Source: Streptomyces drozdowiczii (GTDB taxonomy: Bacteria > Actinomycetota > Actinomycetes > Streptomycetales > Streptomycetaceae). Taken from it: a DNA stretch of 64,000 bases. A program made the position numbers and the translations under genes. Position 1 is the first letter of the stretch. Every line of letters starts with the position of its first letter. The notes beneath the pieces are model-generated. The model was not told the DNA's origin. It made no database searches and saw nothing but the letters and a program-made list of their open reading frames with translations. Positions 44,710 through 53,581 of this stretch are shown here, in pieces. The stretch lies in contig NZ_CP098740.1 of the NCBI RefSeq assembly GCF_026167665.1, positions 4,402,001 through 4,466,000 on the forward strand. Direction: 5' to 3'.

Positions 44710-46683
44710 CTACGGGAAGGGGTGCGGGACCATGCGCATCTCCGCCTCGGTCAGGTCCGTGGTGCGGTGGCCGCCCCGGCGGAGCGCGGTGCGCAGGCGG
44801 GGCATGAAGGGGGCGCGGCGGCGGTTCCAGCCGAAGTCGATCGGCAGGAGCCCGGGGGCGAGGGTGGCGACGGTGCGCAGGCCCATGCGTTCCTGCTCCG
44901 GGGTGGTCTGGTCGACGGCGATCACGTCGTGCCCGGCGCGGGCGAGTTCACCGATGACGGCGCGGAGGTCGTCGCGCAGGTCGCCGGTGCGGGGGCGGCC
45001 GGTGGCCTCCCAGTCCCGGTAGACCTCGCCGAAGGGGCGTACGGCCAGGGGGCGCAGGTAGCTGTCGGCGTGGGCGGTCATCCTGGGCAGGCCGTAGAGC
45101 TGGGCGTGGTCCTTGAGGTGGCGTACGAGGTCGAAGTCGTCGGCCATCGCCTCCAGTTCGTCCCGGCGCTCCTCGGTCTGGCGGGAGAGGTGCGGGATGT
45201 ACGTGAGCACTTCGGACAGCGCCCCTCGACCGCGGCCCGCGGGTCCAGCGAGGCGGCCGCCGCGAAGGAGAGGGCGCCGGGGCCGCCGTCGCGGCGTACG
45301 GCGAGCGCGGTCACGACGGGGACGGCCAGGTCGACGCGGTTGTCGAAGGCGTGGACGTCGTAGCCCTGGAGCGCGGCGCGTTCGGCCATGGCGGGTGCGG
45401 CCCGTCCGCCGACGGTGGCCAGGTCGATCTCGGTGAGCCGGGCGTTGCCGTACCAGGCGTTGAGGAAGGCGTCCCGTTCGACGAGTTCGAGCAGGCCGCC
45501 GAGGACGGCCTCCTCCAGGCCGCCGCCGATGGCGCAGCCGTTGGAGCACTCGAAGACGAAGTTGTCGGCGGTCACCCCCGCGCTGTAGTAGACGAGCCGG
45601 GACGGCACGAGGACGGGCTTGTCGTCGCGCAGCGACCAGCCCCACTCCCACGGAATCGCCCGGTCCTGGTCGAAGGGGTCCACGAGCGGGTCGTCGCGGT
45701 AGGTGCGCGGATCGTAGAGGCCGCAGACGACGGGGTCGACGGCGTCGGCCCGCAGCTCCGTCCAGGAACCGGTGACGGGGGTGGTCCGGCCGCGCCGGTG
45801 CGTTCCGGCGTAGCGTTCCAGGCCCTCCAGGAAGGCGAGGGTGCGGCTGGTGGAGAAGGCGTTCTCCTGGCCGCTCCAGGTGACGTCGTTGAGCCCGGCG
45901 TAGCCGCGTACGAAGACGCTGCCGGCGACGGGCGCGGTCGTCGGCGAGGTGACGTCGGACCAGGTGCCGCCGCCCAGCATCCCGCAGACGGGGTTGGCCA
46001 GGGCCTCTTCCGGCAGGGGGTACGAGGACGCGGGGCGCAGCCGGTAGCCGTCCGGGTCGGGCTTGGGGCGGGCGACGAGGGTCAGCGGGCGGGGCCCGGC
46101 GGGGGCGGGGGCGGGGCGCAGTCGGGGCAGCGGGGGTCGGCGAGCAGCGGGTACGTCCGCACCTGGAGGGTGGCCAGGTCGAGGCGGGTGACCTGGGGCA
46201 GGAGCCGGTCGGCCGGGCCGGGGGCGGGGGTTCGGCGCCGGGGCCGTCCAGCAGCGCGCGGCACAGCGCGGCCACGGCGTCGTGGGCGTGGTCGGTGAGC
46301 AGCGGCCAGGCGCCCGTGGGGCGCGGGCCGTCGGGGCCGCCGGTCTCCAGGGCGTCCCGCTCGCTGCGGCTGCGCAGGCGCTGCCAGCGCATCGCGAGGC
46401 AGCGCCCGCAGGCGGGGGCGGTGCCGTCGCCGCCCCAGGGGCCGATGAGGACGGCGGAGGCGGTGAGATGGACGCGGGCGTCCGGGCGTTCGGCCGCCCA
46501 GGGGTCCGGGGCGCCCCGGTCGCCGAGCGCGCCGGTCGCGTCGGTGGCGCCGACCGGGACGACGGGGAGGTCCCGCCCGGTCCGGTCGGCCAGGGCGGTG
46601 CGGAGCAGGGCCCTGGCCGCCTCCATGGGGGCGAGGACGGGGGCGAGGACGGGGGCGGGGGCGGTGCGTGTCGGGGTGCTCAT
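44710..46683 (-). CDS. YcaO cyclodehydratase 1, three homopolymer frame breaks
   Basis: A YcaO of about 658 residues after repair. The N-terminal half has a Cys4 zinc-type module (ACGRCLAMRW and DPRCPDC). The C-terminal YcaO ATPase domain shows FLEGLERYAGT, FECSNGCAIGGGLEEAV, LELVERDAF and a terminal PHPFP, the PxPxP end needed for azoline formation. Breaks lie at 46220-46230, within 46086-46116 and at the C4 run 45222-45225; one added base at each restores one frame of 1977 nt. The ATG at 46683 overlaps the permease stop (ATGA). It should form azolines from Ser, Thr or Cys of the precursor. Confidence 0.85.
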   Translation of the reverse strand: MSTPTRTAPAPVLAPVLAPMEAARALLRTALADRTGRDLPVVPVGATDATGALGDRGAPDPWAAERPDARVHLTASAVLIGPWGGDGTAPACGRCLAMRWQRLRSRSERDALETGGPDGPRPTGAWPLLTDHAHDAVAALCRALLDGPGAEPPPPARPTGSCPRSPASTWPPSRCGRTRCSPTPAAPTAPRPRPRRAPPADPRRPPQARPGRLPAAPRVLVPPAGRGPGQPRLRDAGRRHLVRRHLADDRARRRQRLRTRLRRAQRRHLERPGERLLHQPHPRLPGGPGTLRRNAPARPDHPRHRFLDGAAGRRRRPRRLRPLRSAHLPRRPARGPLRPGPGDSVGVGLVAARRQARPRAVPARLLQRGGDRRQLRLRVLQRLRHRRRPGGGRPRRPARTRRTGRLPQRLVRQRPAHRDRPGHRRRTGRTRHGRTRRAPGLRRPRLRQPRRPGRPRRDRARRTPRRRPRRPLLRGGRLAGPAGRGRGALSEVLTYIPHLSRQTEERRDELEAMADDFDLVRHLKDHAQLYGLPRMTAHADSYLRPLAVRPFGEVYRDWEATGRPRTGDLRDDLRAVIGELARAGHDVIAVDQTTPEQERMGLRTVATLAPGLLPIDFGWNRRRAPFMPRLRTALRRGGHRTTDLTEAEMRMVPHPFP

Positions 46684-47435
46684 GAGGACCTCGTCCAGCG
46701 GAAGGTCTTGACGGCGACGGCGCCGAAGACCAGGGCGAAGACGACGAGTCCGGCGCAGCCCACCCAGACGTCGGAGGGGCCCCCGCGTCCGGCGATCGCG
46801 TGGGACACGGCGTCGTTGAGGTAGCGCAGTGGCAGGACCACGGAGACGTGCTGGAGCCAGGACGGCATCGAGTCCAGCGGGAAGAAGGAGCCGGAGAGGA
46901 ACGCCATCGGCAGCATCAGGAAGTTGGCGACGGCCGCGACGGACTCCGGGGTGTCGGCGAAGGAGCCGATGATGACGCCGAGCAGCAGGAAGGTGGTGAC
47001 ACCGAGGAGGAGCACCGGGATCAGCAGGGGCCATCCGGAAGCGGGCCGCAGGCCGAACACCGGCAGCATGGCGACGCCGACGAACAGCAGCGACTGCACG
47101 GCCCCGACGACCAGGGCGAGGACGTAACGGGAGCCGATGACGGCGGACAGCGGGGCCGGGGACATCCGGATCAGGCGCAGGATGTCGTCGTTCCGCCACT
47201 GCATCAGGGTGAACGCGATACCGAAGACGGCGGCGTTGGCGACGCCCCAGGACAGGACGCCGGCAGCGGTGTACGAGAGGTAGGAGAGGCCGCTCTCCTC
47301 GACGTCCTGGCCCCGGAAGATCAGGCCGAAGACGACGAGGAAGAGGAGCGGGAAGGCGAAGGTGAAGAAGAGGGTGCTCTTGTCGCGGATCTGGGCGCGG
47401 TAGCCCGCTGCGGCCAGTGCGGCGTAGGCGCTCAT
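46680..47435 (-). CDS. ABC-2 type permease of the RiPP cluster
   Basis: A 251-residue six-TM permease: LFFTFAFPLLFLVVFGLIF in TM1, ILRLIRMSPAPLSAV in the cytoplasmic loop, and LPMAFLSGSFFPLDSMPSW near TM5. It pairs with the ATPase directly upstream; start and stop overlap both neighbours by four bases (ATGA). The probable role is export of, or self-protection against, the mature peptide. Confidence 0.9.
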   Translation of the reverse strand: MSAYAALAAAGYRAQIRDKSTLFFTFAFPLLFLVVFGLIFRGQDVEESGLSYLSYTAAGVLSWGVANAAVFGIAFTLMQWRNDDILRLIRMSPAPLSAVIGSRYVLALVVGAVQSLLFVGVAMLPVFGLRPASGWPLLIPVLLLGVTTFLLLGVIIGSFADTPESVAAVANFLMLPMAFLSGSFFPLDSMPSWLQHVSVVLPLRYLNDAVSHAIAGRGGPSDVWVGCAGLVVFALVFGAVAVKTFRWTRSS

Positions 47436-48427
47436 GGCTGGTGCTCCGTGGTGTCGGCGTTCCGGCGGGGGGTGTGCGCGGACCGGGTGAGCCGGGCCGT
47501 GAGGTCGAGGTAGACGTCCTCCAGGCCGGCGGTGCGGGTCTGGACGCCGTCGAGACCGGTCAGCTTGTCGACGGCGCTGAGGACGCGGCCGGCCTCGCGG
47601 GTCTCCAGGACGAGGGAGCCGCCCTGGACGGTGACCCGGTCGACGCCGGGGATGGCCGCCGCCTCGTCCTCGCCGAGGCGGCCGAGCGGCAGCATCAGCC
47701 TGGTGGCCGCCTTGAACCCGCCGACGAGGTTGTGCGGGGTGTCGGTGACCGCGACCGTGCCGTCCACGAGGATCGCGATGCGGTCGCAGAGCGCTTCCGC
47801 CTCGTCCAGGTGGTGGGTGGTGTAGACGATGGTGCGGCCCTGTGCCTTGAGGCCGCGCAGCACCTCCCACAGATCGCGGCGGGCCTGCGGGTCGAGGGCG
47901 GCGGTGGGCTCGTCCAGGAAGATCAGCTCGGGGCCGTGGACGAGGGCGGAGGCGATGGCGAGGCGCTGGCGCTGCCCGCCGGAGAGGCTTTCCACCTGGA
48001 TGTCGCGCTGTTCGGTGAGCCCGACGGCCTCCAGCGTGGCGTCCACGGCGCTGCGCGGGGCGCCGTAGAGGGCGGCGACGGTACGCAGGTGCTCGTGCGC
48101 CCGCTGCCGTACGAAGAACGCGGAGGACTGGGTCTGGATGCCGACCCGGGGCAGCAGCGCGGTGTTGCGGGGCCAGGGGGACTCGCCGAACACGGCGACC
48201 GTGCCGCTGTCGGCCCGGCGCAGCCCCTCCATGATCTCCACCAGGGTCGACTTGCCGGCGCCGTTGGGCCCGAGCAGGCCGAAGAACTCGCCGCGGCCGA
48301 TCTCCAGCGACACGTCGTCGAGGGCCTGGCGTTCCCCGTACCGCTTGGAGACGTGCCGGACGTGGACGGCGGGGGCCGGGGCGGCGGCCTCGCCGGGGGT
48401 GGTGGGCATCGCCTGTACCTCACTCAT
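47432..48427 (-). CDS. ABC transporter ATPase of the RiPP cluster
   Basis: A 331-residue ATPase with Walker A GPNGAGKST (53-61), LSGGQRQRLA signature, Walker B LIFLDEPTAALD and the H-loop TTHHLDEAEAL; DrrA/CcmA type with a C-terminal extension. The start could be 48427 (MSEVQAM) or 48409 (MPTTPG). The first lies within a 20-bp tandem duplication that repeats the start codon region. Confidence 0.9.
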   Translation of the reverse strand: MSEVQAMPTTPGEAAAPAPAVHVRHVSKRYGERQALDDVSLEIGRGEFFGLLGPNGAGKSTLVEIMEGLRRADSGTVAVFGESPWPRNTALLPRVGIQTQSSAFFVRQRAHEHLRTVAALYGAPRSAVDATLEAVGLTEQRDIQVESLSGGQRQRLAIASALVHGPELIFLDEPTAALDPQARRDLWEVLRGLKAQGRTIVYTTHHLDEAEALCDRIAILVDGTVAVTDTPHNLVGGFKAATRLMLPLGRLGEDEAAAIPGVDRVTVQGGSLVLETREAGRVLSAVDKLTGLDGVQTRTAGLEDVYLDLTARLTRSAHTPRRNADTTEHQP

Positions 48428-48447
48428 ATCGCCTGTACCTCATTCAT
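48408..48447. repeat. 20-bp tandem duplication at the ABC ATPase start
   Basis: ATCGCCTGTACCTCACTCAT (48408-48427) is followed directly by ATCGCCTGTACCTCATTCAT (48428-48447), one mismatch. On the minus strand each encodes an ATG start; the upstream copy reads MNEVQAI and stops, overlapping the real start. Confidence 0.85.
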
Positions 48448-48520
48448 GTGGTGCGTGGTTCCTTCCGGTCGGGGACGGTCGCGGTCGGTCGGGGACGGTC
48501 GCGCTCCGCGGTCACCTCGG

Positions 48521-49639
48521 TCACCCCGTCAGGAGCCGGTACGCCGCGCCGCAGGTGCCCGCCGCCGCGAGGAGGACGAGCGCGACGAATCCGGCGGCGT
48601 ACGCCGTGTAGAGGCGTCGGGCCCGGCGGGGGTACGCGGCGGCGGCGTCCGGGTCGCTGCGGCGCAGGGCCAGGTAGGCGCGGGTCTCCGGGGCGAGCCG
48701 TGCGGTGCCGAGCAGGTGGCCGAGCATGCGGTAGCCGTCGAGCGGGGGCAGCGGGACGAGGTTGCTGAGCCCCTGGACGGCGCCGAGCAGCAGGAGCCCG
48801 GCGAGCAGAGCCCTGGTGGGGTCGCCGGGGGGCAGCAGGGACCACCAGAGGGCGAAGGGCAGCAGCAGCACCATGTTGAGGTGGGCGCCCGCCCCGGCGA
48901 TGACGAGCCGGGCGCGCAGGGCGGGGAGGAAGAGGTAGTTGTCGACGGTGCAGTAGAGCATCGCCACCGGGAACCGCCAGCGCAGTCCGATCTCGGTGAC
49001 CGTGCCGCCGTAGTGCTGGGCGGCGATGCCGTGGGCCAGTTCGTGCAGGGTGATGCTGAACCACAGGAACAGGGCGGCACCCGCCAGGGCGGCCGGCTCC
49101 CGTATCAACTCGCCCGTGCCGTCCAGGAGTTCGCCAGTGTGCAGGACGAGGGCCACGACAGTGACCAGGACGGCCGCCAGCAAAGGGAGTTGGATCGCCG
49201 GGTGGAGCAGCGGGCGCAGGACGCGGTGGAGCCGGGCGGTGGTCCGGTCGGCGTCGGCGACCAGCCGCCGGGTGCCGTGCCACCGGCCGCCGGTACGGGC
49301 CGGGGGAGGGGCGGCGGGCGGCGGCTCGGGGGCGCCCGCGAGCAGGCTCCGGGTGCCGAGGAGGCCGAGGAGCCGGTTCCAGTGCTCCTCGGCGAGTCGG
49401 CGGCCGAAGCGTTCGGCGTAGGCGGGCGCGAGGTCGTCCAGGGTGCGGGTCCCGTCGAGCCGGGAGATGAGGAAGTGCTCCTTGGGCCCGACCTCGAACG
49501 CGGCGCCGCTCACGGGGTGCTTGAGCAGGTGCACCGTGCGGGGGCCGCGCAGCAGGGGCGGGCTGATGAGGACGCCGGGCCCGAGCGCGGGCCGGTACGC
49601 GCGAGCGGCGGCGCGGGCGCGATCGGTGGCCGGGTTCAT
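48521..49639 (-). CDS. M50-type membrane metalloprotease with PqqD-like N-terminus
   Basis: A 372-residue protein. Residues 15-100 look like a PqqD/RRE winged-helix domain (PKEHFLISRLDGTRTLDDLA, family feature of substrate-binding in RiPP enzymes). After a Pro/Ala linker follow several TM helices with the site-2-protease zinc motif HELAH at 199-203 and LPPLDGYR for the third ligand. Similar proteins are called peptide zinc metalloproteases (YydH-like). The ATG overlaps the upstream stop (ATGA). It may remove the leader or process the peptide at the membrane. Confidence 0.85.
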   Translation of the reverse strand: MNPATDRARAAARAYRPALGPGVLISPPLLRGPRTVHLLKHPVSGAAFEVGPKEHFLISRLDGTRTLDDLAPAYAERFGRRLAEEHWNRLLGLLGTRSLLAGAPEPPPAAPPPARTGGRWHGTRRLVADADRTTARLHRVLRPLLHPAIQLPLLAAVLVTVVALVLHTGELLDGTGELIREPAALAGAALFLWFSITLHELAHGIAAQHYGGTVTEIGLRWRFPVAMLYCTVDNYLFLPALRARLVIAGAGAHLNMVLLLPFALWWSLLPPGDPTRALLAGLLLLGAVQGLSNLVPLPPLDGYRMLGHLLGTARLAPETRAYLALRRSDPDAAAAYPRRARRLYTAYAAGFVALVLLAAAGTCGAAYRLLTG

Positions 49640-50794
49640 GAGCCCGCCGCCCTGTCCGTACCGGCGGTGGCACGCACCGGACCCGCGTCGCCCGTCGGCT
49701 CGCGCAGGACCTGGCCGAGGACGAAGGAGAGGTACGCCTCGTCGCGGATCGTCACATGCAGCCGGTTGTTGGTCATGTGCATGTACGGGGAGAGCAGCCG
49801 GGGCAGGACGGCCGGGACATGGGTGAGCGGTTCCAGGGGGGCCGCGTCGGCCGGCTCGGTGCGTTCCTGGCCGGTGTCCTCGCGGGCGGGTCCGTCCCAG
49901 ACCGGGAAGAGGAGTTCGCCCCGGGTGGCGAGGTCGGTGACCCGGTCCCGCAGCTCCAGGCAGTGGGCCGCCCAGCCGCGCAGGAAGGAAGGCAGCCGGT
50001 CGAGCTCCCCGGCCGCGACGGCGGCGCGGATCGCGGCGAAGCGGCTGCCCAGGGCGGGCGCCATCTGCGTGTAGTTGCGCTCGTACTCCTCCGATCCGAT
50101 GAAGCCGGTGCCGGGGAAGGCGCGGTGCCAGAACGCGTAGTAGCCGTCCAGGTAGTCGGCGAGCCGGTCCTTCTCCGGCAGGAAGCAGCTCGCCATCACC
50201 ATCATCAGCTGCGCGGAGGTGCCGAGGAGCACCGTCCGCAGGTGGAGGTTCATGGTGCGGAAGGCGTCGATGACCAGGTCGCTGGAGTGCCGGAAGTGCC
50301 ACTCGGCCAGCTCGACCCCGGCCGGGCCGCCGTACTTGGCGTACTCGGGGCGTACGGCTCCAGGCTGAAGGAGTTGTTCGGCCGCAGGTTCATCCGGCCG
50401 TCCTCGCCCATGTACCGGGCGCGGTCCTCGCCGGGGAACTCGATGTCGAACAGCTCGTTGTAGAAGTCCTTGAGGAACCCGGAGTCGACCTCGTAGAGGG
50501 CGGGCCGGGTACGGAGGAAGCCGGTGAGGGCCGCTTCGGCGCGGCGCCGCACCTCGGGGGCGGCTGCGGGGCTCGCGGGGCGCAGCCGGAGCCGGACGTG
50601 CGGTCCCTCCAGCCAGTACGTGATGAAGAAGTGGCCGGCCAGCAGCCCTTCGGCGGTCAGCTCGGCGACCAGCGGGCGGACGCAGTCGACCAGCATCGGC
50701 CGGGGGCTGGCCGCGTAGAAGACGTGCAGCGCGATCCAGTCCCCCGTTCCGTGGCGGCGGGGCGGGCGGGGCTGGGCGAGATCAGTTCCGGCAT
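49636..50794 (-). CDS. Thiopeptide-type LanB C-terminal (glutamate-elimination) protein, two frame breaks
   Basis: About 386 residues after repair. The N-terminus after the break reads ALHVFYAASPRPML, then GHFFITYWLEGPHVRLRLR, YELFDIEFPGED-like acidic core, PEYAKYGGPAGVELAEW and NNRLHVTIRDEAYLSFVL. This is the stand-alone elimination domain of split LanB dehydratases (SpaB_C/thiopeptide-type bacteriocin biosynthesis family), which removes glutamate to leave Dha or Dhb. The frame breaks at the C5 run 50741-50745 and the G4 run 50347-50350; one base each repairs it to 1161 nt. The start at 50794 overlaps the LanB stop by 13 nt. A pyridine synthase role is less likely from these motifs but not excluded. 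Confidence 0.82.
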
Positions 50795-53568
50795 GTCGGG
50801 CCGTCCTCGGTACGCGGGCGGGAGGTGAAGGTCTCCACGGCCAGTTCGGCGACGTGGTGGCCCTGTTCGGAGAGCACGTGCGGGGCGTCCTCGGACGGGA
50901 GCATCTCCCGCAGGACGACGGCGTCGCCCGGACCGCGCTCCAGCAGAGCGTCGAACGCGGTCAGGGACAGCGGGCTGTCGAAGTCCACGTACAGCGGTTT
51001 GGCGCCCAGGGCGCGCCGCCCCTCGCGCAGGACCGTCGCGAAGACCTGGGCGGGCAGCCCGTGGGCGCGCCGCCAGCGCCGCCAGCCGAGGAACCACCCC
51101 GCTTCGTCGGTGCCGGGTGTCCGGGCGGGCAGCACCCGGGCGTCGGCCGTCCAGCTGCGGCGGCTGACGACGACCCCGTCGTGGACCACGCGCGGTCTGC
51201 GGGTGACCCCGTCGCGGGCGGGGGCCTCGGGGACGCCGCCCCAGACGTCGGTGGGGGTCATGGTGCTCGGGGCGAGCAGGAGCAGGGTGCGGGGGATCTC
51301 CGGCAGGGCGACGGGGACGAGGTAGCCGAGGTAGACCGGGACGACCTCGCACCCGAGCCGCCGGGACCGCAGGACGAGCCGGTCGGTGGCCTCGTCGTGC
51401 TGGAGGTACAGGTCCTCCAGGTGGATGCGGGCGTCCTCGGGCACGGTGGAGGTCTCGCCCGGGCACACGATCTGGTGGCTCGTCAGCCGCCCGTGCAGGT
51501 TGAGGTTGGTGGTGATCGGCCCCCCGGTCAGCTCGGCGAGGACGGCGCCCTCCGGGGCGCGGGTGCGGAGTTCGGCGCGCAGCCGCTCCGAGAGGCCGGG
51601 GCCCACGTCGGGGGCGGTCGCGGCGTCGGGGTCGTAGACGTGCGTGAACCGGCTGAAGGGGAAGGCGAGTCCGCCGTACGAGCGGTTGAGGACGACCAGC
51701 GGCCGCCCGTCCGGGCCGGGCCCGGCGACCTGGATGTGGTGGCTCTGCGGGCTGAAGTCCTGGGTGATCGGGGCGAGTTCACCGGCCACATCGGTGAGGA
51801 GGGCGGCGGGGAGCCGGATCTCGTCCGCCGTGCCGTGCTCCGCCCACTGCTCGCGCATCCCGGCGACGAAGCGCCGCCGGGCCGAGTCCAGGGTGCGCAG
51901 GGCGCTCTGGCCGAGCCAGTTCTCCTCGGGGACGTACTCCCCATCGGCGTCGAAGGCGGAACGCTTGGAAGTGAACGAGATGTACTGGTCGAAGAGGTCC
52001 TCGTGGAAGTCGTGCACCAGGCCGAGCAGGTCGTCGCAGCGCCCGCCGCTTCCGTGCCGGGCCAGGAAGAAGCCGCGCAGGGTGATGCGCTGGGGCAGGG
52101 TGATGTCGTACATCGGGAGGATGCCCTCGACCCGCCGCAGCGCCCGGCCCGTGGCGCCGGCCAGCGGCCCGGGACCGCCGCGCAGGTCCTCGCCCGCGCT
52201 GACGTCCTCGTACACCAGGGTCTGCGGCAGCGCGGCGTCCTCGGCGCCCAGCTCCCGCTGTACGTCGAGGAGTTGTGCGCGCAGGGTGCGGAGCAGGGCG
52301 CGGCGTTCGGTGAGCGGGGCGGCCGGGTACGCGGCCAGGCAGGCGGCCGGTCCGTCGAGCGAGGCCGCGACCGCGTCCGCCCAGGGGGCCCCGAGACCGC
52401 GCAGCGCCTGCTGGAAGGAGCGCAGCGGGTCGGGGCTGTGCACATCGGTGCGCAGGCCCGGCACCTGGACCATGCCGAGCTGGAGCAGGGCGGCCGCGTA
52501 GCGCTCGGCCTCGTCAGGTCCGGCGCCGCGCTCGGTGCGCAGCATGTCCACGAGGTCCCGGTGGCGCGGCCCCTCGTGGGTGGAGAAGAAGGTGAGCAGC
52601 CGGTCCAGGGTGCCGCTGCCGCGGAGGTAGAACAGCCGGTCGCGTACGGCGTCGAAGGTGACGGCCGCGCTGTCGTCACCGGTGGTCACCCACTGGCGGA
52701 CGTAGCGGATGCGGTCCTCGTCGCGTCCCCAGCCCGGGGCGAGGACGACCGGGAGGTCCTGGCGGCGTACGGGGTCGGCGAGGATCAGGTCGGCCAGCCG
52801 GCCGAGGACGACGACGTTGAGCCGGACATGGCTGGTCCACTCCTCGTCGACGCGCAGGGCGGGCGCGGCGGAATCCGGGGCGGAATCCGGGGCGCCCGGC
52901 TCGAAGGTGCCGGTGGCGACGGCGGTCAGGGTGCTGAAGGGGCTCGTCTTGCACGCGGTGCGGTAGAGGTAGGTGAGCGCCGAACGCTCGATCTTGCGCA
53001 TCCGCTTGCCCGGCTCGGCGCTCGTGTCCTCCAGGTAGCCGCCGAGCCTGCCGTCCAGCGTGGGCGAGGCCAGCAGCAGCCCGAGCCGGAACCGGTCCCC
53101 GGCCAGCGCCTCGCGCAGCGCCCGGCGCGCGTCCCGCATCTCCCCGGCCAGCAACTCCGGCCCCCGGCCCAGGAGATCGGCGTACCGGGTGCGGAGGGCC
53201 AGCCAGTCGGCGAGCCGTGCGCCCGCCGGTCCGGCCAGCCCGGTCACCAGGCGCTCGGCGGCGCGGGGATCGGCGGGCAGGCGGTTGTTGAAGACCGCGC
53301 GGCGAAGGTTGAGGAGCAGGCGGCGGGCGTCGTCGCCGGCCGCGTCGGCGGCGCCGAGCAGCCCGTGCAGCAGCTCGCTGAGCGCGGCGCCCTCGGCGGT
53401 CAGCCGCTCCTCCAGTTCCAGGACCTCGTCCGCCCAGTCACCGGTGCCGGGGCAGCGCAGGCCCCGGACGGTCTCCAGGGGCAGGCCGGCCGCACGGAGC
53501 AGGAAGCGGTGCCCGGGTTCCCACACATCGGGCGGACGGGGGGTGGTGTCGGACGTCAGGAGTGTCAT
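50782..53568 (-). CDS. Lantibiotic dehydratase N-terminal (glutamylation) protein, LanB type
   Basis: A 928-residue LanB glutamylation protein, normal length for the split type. Recognisable blocks are RLLLNLRRAVFNNRLP, RKIERSALTYLYRTACKTSPFS (LanB N-terminal core, in parts), YEDVSAGEDLRGG, SHHIQVAGP, GLAFPFSRFTHV, and the C-terminal KPLYVDFDSPLSLTAF region. It uses glutamyl-tRNA to activate Ser and Thr side chains for dehydration, with the elimination done by the next gene. The start ATG 53568 is 13 bp after the SagB stop. The reading frame is intact. Confidence 0.9.
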   Translation of the reverse strand: MTLLTSDTTPRPPDVWEPGHRFLLRAAGLPLETVRGLRCPGTGDWADEVLELEERLTAEGAALSELLHGLLGAADAAGDDARRLLLNLRRAVFNNRLPADPRAAERLVTGLAGPAGARLADWLALRTRYADLLGRGPELLAGEMRDARRALREALAGDRFRLGLLLASPTLDGRLGGYLEDTSAEPGKRMRKIERSALTYLYRTACKTSPFSTLTAVATGTFEPGAPDSAPDSAAPALRVDEEWTSHVRLNVVVLGRLADLILADPVRRQDLPVVLAPGWGRDEDRIRYVRQWVTTGDDSAAVTFDAVRDRLFYLRGSGTLDRLLTFFSTHEGPRHRDLVDMLRTERGAGPDEAERYAAALLQLGMVQVPGLRTDVHSPDPLRSFQQALRGLGAPWADAVAASLDGPAACLAAYPAAPLTERRALLRTLRAQLLDVQRELGAEDAALPQTLVYEDVSAGEDLRGGPGPLAGATGRALRRVEGILPMYDITLPQRITLRGFFLARHGSGGRCDDLLGLVHDFHEDLFDQYISFTSKRSAFDADGEYVPEENWLGQSALRTLDSARRRFVAGMREQWAEHGTADEIRLPAALLTDVAGELAPITQDFSPQSHHIQVAGPGPDGRPLVVLNRSYGGLAFPFSRFTHVYDPDAATAPDVGPGLSERLRAELRTRAPEGAVLAELTGGPITTNLNLHGRLTSHQIVCPGETSTVPEDARIHLEDLYLQHDEATDRLVLRSRRLGCEVVPVYLGYLVPVALPEIPRTLLLLAPSTMTPTDVWGGVPEAPARDGVTRRPRVVHDGVVVSRRSWTADARVLPARTPGTDEAGWFLGWRRWRRAHGLPAQVFATVLREGRRALGAKPLYVDFDSPLSLTAFDALLERGPGDAVVLREMLPSEDAPHVLSEQGHHVAELAVETFTSRPRTEDGPTCRN

Positions 53569-53581
53569 CGCAGGGTTCCCG

